From CBDFGT01 sp965247225 (lineage in GTDB: Bacteria; Pseudomonadota; Alphaproteobacteria; Rhizobiales; Rhizobiaceae), in assembly GCA_965247225.1 (NCBI GenBank), contig CBDFGT010000043.1:1-16812 (forward strand): DNA of 16,812 nucleotides, in the 5' to 3' direction. Positions 1 to 6,019 of the stretch are shown here, piece after piece (position 1 is the first letter of the stretch; each line of letters starts with the position of its first letter). The notes below the pieces were generated by a model. That model saw only the letters and a list, made by a program, of their open reading frames with translations. It made no database searches and had not been told where the DNA came from. Both the position numbers and the translations under genes were made by a program.

Positions 1-1186
1 GATCGCGCCACCCTGGCCGAGGCCCGCGTGCGCTTTGAAGGGCTGACGCGCGAGAAAGAGGCCGCAAACCGCCGCCTTCTGGCCATCGCCCGGGAGCGCA
101 GCACCTGGGAATCGCGTGGCCGCAATGCACAAAACCAGATCGCGACACTCAAGGCCCGCATGGACGAGGCGCAGGAGGAGGCCGAGGCGCTGATCGAGGC
201 ACCTGACGCCTTCGACGACAAGCGGAAAAACCTGCTGCGCGAGCTGGAAAAGGCCGAAACGGCCCGCAAACAGGCGGCAGATGAACTGGCCCTGTCTGAA
301 AACCGGCAGCGCGAGGCAGACCGGCTGGCCGCCGTTGCGCTCAGCCAGCTGGCCGAGATACGCGAAAAGCGCGGCCGTGCCGAGGAGCGGCTGGTGGCAG
401 CCCGCGAAAAGCGGCAGGATAGCGAGGCCCGTATTCTGGCCACGCTCAATTGCGCCCCCCACGAAGCCATTCGCCAGACCGGACGCCCGCCCGGCGCTCC
501 CTTGCCGGACCCGCGCACTGTGGAACGCGAGCTGGACCGGCTGAAAATCGAGCGCGAACGGCTGGGTGCGGTCAACCTGCGGGCCGATGAGGAGCAGCAG
601 GAACTGACGCAGAAGCGCGATGCCCTGTTCAGGGAACGCGATGATGTGATTGATGCCATCAGGAAATTGCGGACCGCCATCCAGAGCCTCAACCGGGAGG
701 GGCGCGAGCGCCTGCTGGCCGCCTTTGATGTCGTCAATGTGCAGTTTCAGCGGCTGTTTACCCACCTGTTCAATGGCGGCACGGCGGAATTGCAACTGGT
801 TGAAAGCGATGATCCGCTGGAGGGGGCTGGAAATTCTCGCCCGTCCGCCGGGCAAGAAACCGCAGACCATGACGCTGCTTTCGGGGGGCGAACAGGCGCT
901 GACCGCCATGGCGCTGATCTTTGCCGTGTTTCTGACCAATCCGGCCCCGATCTGCGTTCTCGATGAAGTGGACGCTCCGCTCGATGATCACAATGTCGAG
1001 CGTTATTGCAACCTGATGGATGAAATGGCCGCCTCCACCGACACGCGCTTCGTCATCATCACCCATAATCCCATCACCATGGCCCGCATGGACCGCCTGT
1101 TCGGCGTCACCATGGCCGAACAGGGCGTCAGCCAGCTGGTCAGCGTCGATCTGCAAACCGCCGAACAGCTCAGGGAAGCGGTGTGA
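1..1186 (+). pseudogene. smc: Chromosome partition protein SMC, C-terminal part, interrupted by a frameshift
   Basis: This is the distal coiled coil and C-terminal ATPase head lobe of SMC, the cytoplasmic ring-shaped ATPase that compacts and segregates the chromosome with ScpA/ScpB. The gene begins before the window. Bases 1-822 encode a charged Glu/Arg/Ala-rich coiled coil that runs into the head (FQRLFTHLFNGGTAELQL). The head continues in the next frame from about 824 to the stop at 1184-1186, with LEILARPPGKKPQT, the ABC signature LLSGGEQALTAMAL and the Walker B segment CVLDEVDAPLDDHN. The frame changes at the five-G run 822-826. It fits either one extra G, or loss of two bases from an ancestral GAG GCG GGG CTG; as I recall, relatives read E-A-G-L-E here. 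As written, translation loses the signature and Walker B and ends at 966, so the protein would be dead. A sequence error in the G run is equally possible. Family identity is secure. Confidence 0.93.
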
Positions 1187-1205
1187 AATCCAGTTTTGCG
1201 CCACC

Positions 1206-1217
1206 TTCGCATGCGAA
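1206..1217. repeat. 12-bp perfect palindrome just after smc
   Basis: TTCGCATGCGAA is a perfect inverted repeat starting 20 bases after the smc stop. It has no loop and no T tract, so it is not a classical terminator. It could be a protein-binding site. A weak stem follows at 1252-1267 (AAGGC and GCCTT around a six-base loop ending in T residues) and may help end smc transcription. Confidence 0.4.
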
Positions 1218-1396
1218 TAAAGGGTGAATTTTCGGTGTAGCGTGAGCAATTAAGGCGCTTTTGCCTTTGCGAAAGCCACATTTCATGATTAATTAACCAT
1301 AATAGTTCTGAATTGTCAGTGTTGCAGTATGCGCTCTGGTGAGGCGAGAAGTGTTAACTGTGTTTGTTCACAACACCGAAATCAAGCGGGTCTAAC

Positions 1397-1690
1397 ATGG
1401 CAGGTCAGATGACGAACAGATTCAAGCCGCAAGAGACCACGATGAACTCGTATCAGGAAACAGAAACAAAGCTGTTTAACAGGTTTGTAGCATTTGGCTA
1501 TAAACGCGATCTTGCGCAGGCCATTGCACATTCCTTCACTAATTTCGTTCTTGGATATCTGACGATGGAAGGCGTTGCGCATCATCTGATCCAGAATGGT
1601 GCGGATGAGGATACGGCGCGTTCCCTTGCTGAAGATTTTCGGAATGTGCGCGACAGCGTTGAGAATAGTACGCAGCGCAAAGCGCATTGA
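1397..1690 (+). CDS. Small hypothetical protein, helix-rich, soluble
   Basis: This is an open frame of 97 codons from ATG 1397, or 82 codons from ATG 1442. Neither start has a strong ribosome binding site (AAGCGGG before 1397, AAGAGA before 1442), so the start is open. The product is mostly amphipathic helix with no membrane segment or signal peptide. The best core is LFNRFVAFGYKRDLAQAIAH followed by a second helical block around GVAHHLIQNGADEDTARSLA. I do not recognise a family. It is followed directly by another small gene on the same strand whose earliest possible start overlaps this stop, so the two may form an operon. Codon use looks normal for the window. It could encode a small regulatory or adaptor protein, but nothing in the sequence shows that. 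Confidence 0.55.
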   Translation: MAGQMTNRFKPQETTMNSYQETETKLFNRFVAFGYKRDLAQAIAHSFTNFVLGYLTMEGVAHHLIQNGADEDTARSLAEDFRNVRDSVENSTQRKAH

Positions 1691-1716
1691 GTGCGAAGCC
1701 GGTGAGCGGGGGCTTG

Positions 1717-2160
1717 ATGCCGGAGAACCATACTGACACCGACAGCAAGCTGGATGCTCTCAAAGAAGCAGCCGTTGATCTGAAATCTGCACAGGCAGAA
1801 CGCACGATCTTTCCAAAGCCATCATTTACACGCTCTGACGAAACTGTAAGCCACTACCTCTCGGAAGCGGATCTGGCCCAACTGGAACTTTCGGCCAAGG
1901 GTGGTGGAATGTCGACATGGGCCAGTGTCTTGCTTGGGTCGGCTGGTGGAACGGTCATTCCTGCATTAGGGGCGGTGGTCAGTTGGATCAGTGTTGGTTC
2001 TTTGGAAAAAATGCAAAACATTGACATGATAACCCTCATCATATTTTTCATGAGCCTTTTTTCGGGTTTCATACTGTATTGGTTCGCGGAAGGTGCGCAG
2101 AAAACGGTTTCCCAAATCTGCGTGGATATCAAAAACCGTCCGAAGGTTGACCAAGCCTGA
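1717..2160 (+). CDS. Hypothetical membrane protein with two transmembrane helices
   Basis: The frame encodes 147 residues from ATG 1717, preceded by a G-rich stretch (AGCGGGGG). A TTG at 1687 would add 10 residues and overlap the upstream stop. The N-terminal 60 or so residues are hydrophilic and acidic/polar. They are followed by two hydrophobic segments, about residues 68-93 (Gly/Ala/Val-rich) and 103-124 (MITLIIFFMSLFSGFILYWF), and a short charged tail. The tail and N-terminus probably face the same side. No known domain is recognised. It sits 26 bases after the preceding small gene and probably shares its transcript. Being a real gene is likely from codon structure and the clean helical hairpin; its role is unknown. 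Confidence 0.6.
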   Translation: MPENHTDTDSKLDALKEAAVDLKSAQAERTIFPKPSFTRSDETVSHYLSEADLAQLELSAKGGGMSTWASVLLGSAGGTVIPALGAVVSWISVGSLEKMQNIDMITLIIFFMSLFSGFILYWFAEGAQKTVSQICVDIKNRPKVDQA

Positions 2161-2278
2161 AGCAACTGTGGAGCTGACCGGCGGAAAGGCCTTGCAAGCT
2201 CTGTAATTCTTGAACAGATTAAAGTCGCCGTGACCGTTCCACCAGTCTGAACCCTTGTCAAACCAAGGTTATCCATGA

Positions 2279-2452
2279 ACTTCTGGTAGCACTGTATCAG
2301 GTGCCACTGCGCTCATTCGTGCGCCGGGGCCGGAAAACGGGCTTGTTTTGCGCGAAATTTTTGAAAAGCTTGAAGGCTTTGTCATTTCGCATTTCGGTTA
2401 CGAGCAGGAGGAGCTGGAAGAGGCGCTGGGCTATTACGATATCGAGATTTAA
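2279..2452 (+). pseudogene. Remnant of a gene 3' end, possibly hemerythrin-like
   Basis: A stop-bounded frame ending at TAA 2450-2452 has no usable start codon. It reads like a genuine protein C-terminus: LREIFEKLEGFVISHFGYEQ, then EELEEALGYYDIEI. The H-F-x-x-E-(Q/E) pattern after a long helix, followed by G-Y, resembles the second metal-binding helix of hemerythrin-like proteins, but that is a resemblance only. The upstream part of any such gene is missing; 2161-2278 carries no matching sequence that I can see. I read it as a truncated relic left by a deletion. It could also be a chance open frame, although its amino-acid pattern argues against that. Confidence 0.35.
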
Positions 2453-2480
2453 CGTCGCAATGGGAGCGCGTTCTCTTTTA

Positions 2481-2518
2481 CACTTTTTTCAAGTGCTTTT
2501 ACCTTTCCTGAAGCACTT
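2481..2518. repeat. Overlapping inverted repeats upstream of the GGDEF gene
   Basis: AAGTGCTT (2491-2498) and AAGCACTT (2511-2518) form a perfect 8-bp stem with a 12-base loop. The AAGTG of the left arm can instead pair with CACTT at 2481-2485, giving a competing hairpin with a 5-base loop. They lie about 100 bases before the GGDEF start and could be in its leader or promoter. No T tract follows. Confidence 0.35.
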
Positions 2519-2599
2519 TGTCTTAGCCTTCTGAAAGCACAGTCGGTTACTGGGATTACGTCTGCCACAATTCTGCGGCGGCCTGCGTGGCAGGAGACA

Positions 2600-2623
2600 A
2601 TGGAGAACATGTTCATTGGGTAA
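2600..2623 (+). promoter_or_regulatory. Strong ribosome binding site and seven-codon ORF overlapping the GGDEF start
   Basis: AGGAG at 2592-2596 is ideally placed before ATG 2600, but that frame reads only MENMFIG and stops at 2621-2623. The downstream GGDEF frame is offset by one base and can begin at TTG 2616 inside this short ORF, with GGAG (2602-2605) as its own possible site. This is either a translational-coupling leader or a sign of a small indel at the true start of the GGDEF gene. Confidence 0.45.
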
Positions 2624-4124
2624 GAAGCAAGAAAAGACGGCAAACTTTGGCCTTGCCATCGTTCCGGGCAGAATTGCCCGTCTTGCGTTTGTGTTAGCCA
2701 TTGGCATGATCGCGCTTTCCACGGTAGCACTGGTTCTGGTTGGCAGGGCAGCCTCAGACGAAGCGGGTCGGTTGGCAAGGGTCGGTGAAAAAGCGCTCCT
2801 CAATAATGTCCTCAACGATCAGTTCACGGGTATGATACGCGATCAGCAGTCGCTCGCCCGTTGGAACAATACAATGCAACGCGTAACGGGCGCATGGAAC
2901 GAGGAATTTATCCGCAATGAAATGGCTATGGTGCTCTGGATGGATTTCGGATTTGAGCAAAGCTTTCTCGTTGATTCCAAATCGCGCGCACTGGTGAAGA
3001 CAAATAAAGATACCGTCATTTTCGGTCCGTCGCCCCGCGATGTTCCAAAAGGCGTTTTGGCACTTGCGCATGAGACCGTTCAAAATCGTCAGACAAAAGG
3101 CAGAACAAAGGGCATCGGGCGCAATTATGCGCCTGCCTTCGAAGATACCCATTCCAGCTATGCCTCAATCGATGGAAAGGTCGCCATGCTGAGTGCAATG
3201 GTGATCGAACCCGATCACGCGTCTGCCCTGGAGCTTTCAGATAGCGGACCCTTGGTGCTGATATCTGCCAAATTCATCAATCAGGCCATGCTGCAAGACA
3301 TCAATTCCACGCTGAAATTCGAAAGCCTTACCTTTGCAGCAAGCCTGTATGCGCAGGACTGTCGGGGGGATCTCACTGTCTTGAACATACATGCAGCCCC
3401 GCTTGGCAAATTCTATTGGAAATCACCAAGCCCTGCTAACGCGCTTTGGTCTATGATCATCCCCATGATCATCGTGCTGGCACTGGTTTTCTCGTTCCTG
3501 GCAGTCCTGGTGGCGCTCTGGATCGGCAAGGTGTCGAGAAAGCTGGAGCAGAGCGAGCATGAAAACAAGATGCTGGCCCTGCATGACGGTTTGACCGGCA
3601 TCAACAACCGTCTGCACTTTGACCTGTTGCTGAAGCGGGCCGTGGATAGTGTCGGGGAGCGGCCTTTTGCTCTGGTCGCCTGCGATCTGGACCGGTTCAA
3701 GGCCGTCAATGATACATATGGCCATGCGGCGGGTGATTGTGTCATCCGCGTTGTGGCAGAGCGTCTTTTAGCCTGTGTTGAGGCGCATGGCGTAGTGGGC
3801 CGCATCGGTGGCGATGAGTTCGCCATCCTGATCGATGGCTATACAGATCCGCCACGGCTTACTGTTCTCATGCAGCAGATTATCGATTCCATTTGCCAGC
3901 CGATTGACATTGGCAACGGCAATCTTGCCACTGTCGGCATCAGCCTGGGTGTGGTCATTGCCGCTGCACATATCGACAAGGAAGCCCTGCTTCACACGGC
4001 GGACGAGGCCCTCTATCACGCCAAGAACAAGGGAAGGGGCTGTGCTGTCTTTGCCCATCAGACCTCCGCAATCAATGCGCAGGCAAAACCTGCATCGACA
4101 GATCTCCGCGCACGTACGGCATAG
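2616..4124 (+). CDS. Membrane-bound diguanylate cyclase (CHASE4-like sensor, GGDEF)
   Basis: A 502-residue inner-membrane sensor that should make the second messenger cyclic di-GMP from two GTP. Order: a short cytoplasmic N-terminus; a membrane helix at about 21-43; a periplasmic region at 50-275 whose start (FTGMIRDQQSLARWN, then MVLWMDFGFEQSFLVD) resembles CHASE4 domains; a second helix at about 278-303; a short linker; and a GGDEF domain at about 320-478. The catalytic motif RIGGDEF is intact at 396-402, with the upstream DLDRFKAVNDTYGH block at 357-370. No EAL or HD-GYP domain follows. The inhibitory RxxD site normally a few residues before GGDEF is absent (the stretch reads VEAHGVVG), so product inhibition through it is unlikely. 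The start is uncertain: TTG 2616 lies inside a better ribosome binding site/ATG context in another frame. The ligand is unknown. It is transcribed alone. Confidence 0.9.
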   Translation: MGKKQEKTANFGLAIVPGRIARLAFVLAIGMIALSTVALVLVGRAASDEAGRLARVGEKALLNNVLNDQFTGMIRDQQSLARWNNTMQRVTGAWNEEFIRNEMAMVLWMDFGFEQSFLVDSKSRALVKTNKDTVIFGPSPRDVPKGVLALAHETVQNRQTKGRTKGIGRNYAPAFEDTHSSYASIDGKVAMLSAMVIEPDHASALELSDSGPLVLISAKFINQAMLQDINSTLKFESLTFAASLYAQDCRGDLTVLNIHAAPLGKFYWKSPSPANALWSMIIPMIIVLALVFSFLAVLVALWIGKVSRKLEQSEHENKMLALHDGLTGINNRLHFDLLLKRAVDSVGERPFALVACDLDRFKAVNDTYGHAAGDCVIRVVAERLLACVEAHGVVGRIGGDEFAILIDGYTDPPRLTVLMQQIIDSICQPIDIGNGNLATVGISLGVVIAAAHIDKEALLHTADEALYHAKNKGRGCAVFAHQTSAINAQAKPASTDLRARTA

Positions 4125-4144
4125 GCAGGACACATTTCAGGGTT

Positions 4145-4341
4145 TCAGGCAGCATCCATGGCAGACAAGGCGGCCTCGATAGCTTTGGCGTCGCGGCCAA
4201 TTACGGTGAGATAGGCGCGGGCCGCCGCATCCCTCCCGCCGGAGGGCCTGTCGCAACACGCAGAAGTGTTTTATGGAATTCATCAAAAATATCGGATTTA
4301 TGTTTATAATCCTCTTTCTGTCTGCCATTGATGGCCTGCAT
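4145..4341 (-). pseudogene. Possible small minus-strand gene broken by a one-base indel
   Basis: From ATG at 4341-4339 the minus strand reads MQAINGRQKEDYKHKSDIFD, continuing through EFHKTLLRVATGP. Near 4225 the coding-like signal moves to another frame and continues GGRDAAARAYLTVIGRDAKA, then IEAALSAMDAA, ending at TGA (4147-4145). Joining the two needs one missing base and would give a protein of about 65 residues. Both halves have protein-like composition, the second strongly so (Ala-rich helix). I recognise no family. No good ribosome binding site precedes 4341. It could be a relic, a sequence error in a real small gene, or chance. Confidence 0.3.
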
Positions 4342-4371
4342 GTGTCACAGACAGCAACGGCAATGGGTCTT

Positions 4372-4430
4372 GCCAGATTTTCGCAGAGTGGCCAGATTTT
4401 TCGCAGAGTGGCCAGATTTTTCGCAGAGTG
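4372..4430. repeat. Three tandem 20-bp repeats upstream of rrf2
   Basis: GCCAGATTTTTCGCAGAGTG occurs at 4391-4410 and again at 4411-4430. A first copy at 4372-4390 is one T shorter. The array ends 17 bases before the rrf2 start codon, so it lies in the promoter or leader. The copies are directly adjacent with no spacers, which excludes CRISPR. The array could be an amplified operator or product of replication slippage, and copy number may vary between strains. Confidence 0.9.
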
Positions 4431-4447
4431 GATTGAGGATAAATTGC

Positions 4448-4900
4448 ATGCTGACCAATAAGGGCAAATACGGGCTGAAAGCCCTGATTGATCTGGCAAG
4501 GCTTGCGCCGGGCGAAACCGCCTTCAGCCTGGAAATTGCCGGCAGGAACAATATTTCCAAGAAATTTCTGGATACCATCCTTCTGGAATTGCGCAATGCC
4601 GGCCTTGTCCGCTCCAAAAAGGGGCCAGGTGGCGGATATGCGTTGTCGAAGGCGGCATCAGATATCACGATAGGTCAGGCGATAAGGGTGCTGGACGGGC
4701 CGCTTGCTCCCATCCGTTGTGCCAGCCGCACAGCCTTTGAAGCCTGTGAAGATTGCCCGGACCCGGAAATCTGTCTTGTGCGTCAGGCCATGACCGAAGT
4801 GCGCGATGCCATTGCCGATATTCTCGACAGGATGACACTGGAACAGCTCATTGCCAGGGGCTCCGTTGACGGGCTTGCGGGGATCACGACAAGGGGTTGA
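4448..4900 (+). CDS. Rrf2-family transcriptional regulator (first copy)
   Basis: A 150-residue Rrf2-type DNA-binding protein of typical length. The N-terminal winged helix-turn-helix begins MLTNKGKYGLKALIDLARL and includes the conserved FLDTILLELRNAGLVRSKKG and GGGYALSKAASDI blocks. The C-terminal part carries four cysteines at 91, 100, 103 and 109 (C-x8-C-x2-C-x5-C), a candidate Fe-S or redox/thiol sensing site as in IscR/CymR relatives. The start at ATG 4448 gives the canonical N-terminus; longer upstream frames run through tandem repeats. The nearest downstream gene is a convergent flavin reductase that overlaps its 3' end by 17 bases. The second Rrf2 copy at 13051 has cysteines at the same residue numbers. 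Given the sulfate-assimilation genes nearby, control of sulfur or redox metabolism is a reasonable inference. Confidence 0.9.
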   Translation: MLTNKGKYGLKALIDLARLAPGETAFSLEIAGRNNISKKFLDTILLELRNAGLVRSKKGPGGGYALSKAASDITIGQAIRVLDGPLAPIRCASRTAFEACEDCPDPEICLVRQAMTEVRDAIADILDRMTLEQLIARGSVDGLAGITTRG

Positions 4901-5432
4901 AAATCCCGTAGCGGCCATTGTTGTAGACCAGCGGCTGGCCCGTACCTGTGCGCACGGACAGTACCCTGCCGAGAATAATGGCGTGGCTGTGCCGCTCCAG
5001 AATGTGGTCGACTTCACAATCGATATTGGCAAGCGCCTCTTCCAGAACCGGCGCACCACTCAGCAATTGCGTCCACCCGGCCCCTTCATAACGCGCCGCA
5101 CCCTTGATCCCGCCAAAACCGGAAAAGCGGTCTGCAACCGGCCTTTGCAGCTCCGTCAGGATATTCACGCAAAAATGCCTGTTGCGCGCGATGACCGGCC
5201 ATGTGGAAGAGGATCTGTTGATATGGACGATCATCGTGGGAGGCTCCATCGAAAGCGCCGTTGCCGATGTCACGGTGGCCCCCGTCCGTTCCCCGCCATG
5301 CCCGGCAGTGATCACACACACACCGCCCGCCATCGTCCGCATCGCCAGTTTGACAGAGGCAGCATCTGCCCCCTGACACACTGTCGGGTCAAAGGCATTC
5401 GTCTTTCCATAGGCCTGAATTGCCTGGGTCAT
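4884..5432 (-). CDS. Flavin reductase (FMN-binding, HpaC/NtaB-like)
   Basis: A 182-residue cytoplasmic NAD(P)H:flavin oxidoreductase that should supply reduced FMN or FAD to a partner monooxygenase. The flavin-binding split-barrel signature is clear: GVCVITAGHGGERTGATVTS, then ALSMEPPTMIV (about residues 37-69), NRHFCVNIL at 84-92, the RFSGFGGIKG block near 102-111, and the late HAIILGRV strand at 150-157. The start is set at the second of two adjacent ATG codons (5432), because GGAG lies six bases before it; GTG 5459 is a less likely alternative. No monooxygenase gene is in the window, so its partner is unknown (sulfonate or aromatic monooxygenases are typical). It overlaps rrf2 tail to tail. 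A palindromic AT-rich site about 100 bases upstream is shared with the cysH/rrf2 promoter region. Confidence 0.88.
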   Translation of the reverse strand: MTQAIQAYGKTNAFDPTVCQGADAASVKLAMRTMAGGVCVITAGHGGERTGATVTSATALSMEPPTMIVHINRSSSTWPVIARNRHFCVNILTELQRPVADRFSGFGGIKGAARYEGAGWTQLLSGAPVLEEALANIDCEVDHILERHSHAIILGRVLSVRTGTGQPLVYNNGRYGIFNPLS

Positions 5433-5531
5433 CATTTTCTCCACACCAGAGGCTACCACATTTCCCCGTACGACAGAGGCATGGCAGTCTCTGTCGCGTT
5501 GCAGGATGCTGCATCAAAATCTTATTGTAAA

Positions 5532-5548
5532 CTAATTTTATAGACTAT
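5532..5548. promoter_or_regulatory. Candidate operator upstream of the flavin reductase
   Basis: CTAATTTTATAG (5532-5543) is palindromic and runs into ATAGACTAT (5540-5548), also palindromic. Bases 5533-5544, read on the minus strand, give TCTATAAAATTA, which recurs exactly at 12874-12885 between cysH and the second rrf2. A shared site for an Rrf2 regulator is inferred. Confidence 0.45.
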
Positions 5549-5638
5549 ATGTTTAAAGATGAAGACATGGTTCTCCATGGAGGTTTCGATGGAATGTCCG
5601 AAGCCTCATTTTAATCACTATCATTCTGGTCGTGATTA

Positions 5639-5666
5639 TTGACATGTGGCAAAATCATGGCATGAT
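5639..5666 (+). promoter_or_regulatory. Promoter with palindrome over the -10, for the 63-residue gene
   Basis: TTGACA at 5639-5644 is a perfect -35. CATGAT at 5661-5666 lies 16 bases downstream as a -10. A 13-base perfect palindrome ATCATGGCATGAT (5654-5666) covers the spacer end and the -10, as expected for a repressor site. The next gene starts at 5720. Confidence 0.5.
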
Positions 5667-5719
5667 CATCACGTCAAGGAATTGTTAACCACGCTCCAGG
5701 AACCGAAAGGAGATTTTGC

Positions 5720-5911
5720 ATGATCATTCTGAATGGTTTGACACTTGGATTCTTTACGCCACGCCTTGAGCAAGAGGACACGGTTGAAAAACCAGCCGGT
5801 GCGCAGGCACCTTCGGATATCGCGTCGCATCCGGAAAAGCAGAGACCGGAAATCGCGCTGAACCGGAAACGCCATGACCCTTTCAGCTATGCGATGCGGC
5901 CCTGTATCTGA
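5720..5911 (+). CDS. Small hypothetical protein, 63 residues
   Basis: A strong AAGGAG (5707-5712) stands seven bases before ATG 5720, a good promoter lies upstream at 5639-5666, and an intrinsic terminator follows at 5924-5947. Together these make a convincing stand-alone transcription unit although the protein is short. The product begins with a brief hydrophobic stretch (MIILNGLTLGFF) and continues as a polar, Pro/Glu/Lys-rich and probably unstructured chain ending DPFSYAMRPCI. It has no cleavable signal that I can make out and no recognised domain. It may be lineage-specific. The gene lies between the divergently oriented flavin reductase and the convergent large exported-protein gene. Confidence 0.6.
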   Translation: MIILNGLTLGFFTPRLEQEDTVEKPAGAQAPSDIASHPEKQRPEIALNRKRHDPFSYAMRPCI

Positions 5912-5923
5912 GCCGGAAACGTA

Positions 5924-5947
5924 AAAAGCTCCGTTGCCGGGGCTTTT
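5924..5947 (+). terminator. Intrinsic terminator after the 63-residue gene
   Basis: AAAAGCTCCG (5924-5933) pairs with CGGGGCTTTT (5938-5947) across a TTGC loop. Ten pairs form with one U-G wobble, and T residues sit in the right arm. The A run on the left arm lets it also act on minus-strand transcripts leaving the exported-protein gene that ends at 6020. Confidence 0.8.
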
Positions 5948-6019
5948 CAAAGTGCTGCAGGTGAACCCTTGTATCACGCAAACGCATGCCTGGCTGCGGT
6001 GCGGTGTAAACCGCACCGG

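Larger units (their letters stand above)
2161..2615. other. Long intergenic stretch with a gene remnant and inverted repeats
   Basis: There is no intact gene in these 455 bases. They hold the tail of a decayed reading frame (2279-2452), a pair of overlapping inverted repeats (2481-2518), and a strong ribosome binding site with a short ORF just before the GGDEF gene (2592-2623). Bases 2161-2278 show nothing identifiable apart from an imperfect hairpin near 2250-2270. Confidence 0.6.
4125..4447. other. Intergenic region with possible minus-strand relic and tandem repeats
   Basis: These 323 bases separate the GGDEF gene from the first rrf2. No intact recognised gene is present. The left part carries a possible frameshifted minus-strand small gene (4145-4341) and the right part three tandem 20-bp repeats (4372-4430). 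A plus-strand frame at 4273-4461 starting MEFIKNIGFMFIILFLSAID looks like a signal-type hydrophobic segment. It has no good ribosome binding site, runs through the repeats and into rrf2, and is probably not a gene. Confidence 0.55.

Noticed and set aside
4372..4430. CRISPR array
   Set aside because: The 20-bp repeats are directly adjacent with no spacers, only three copies, and no cas genes are present.
4273..4461. 62-residue plus-strand peptide with a hydrophobic N-terminus
   Set aside because: No good ribosome binding site. It reads through the tandem repeats and into the rrf2 start, so it is probably a chance frame.
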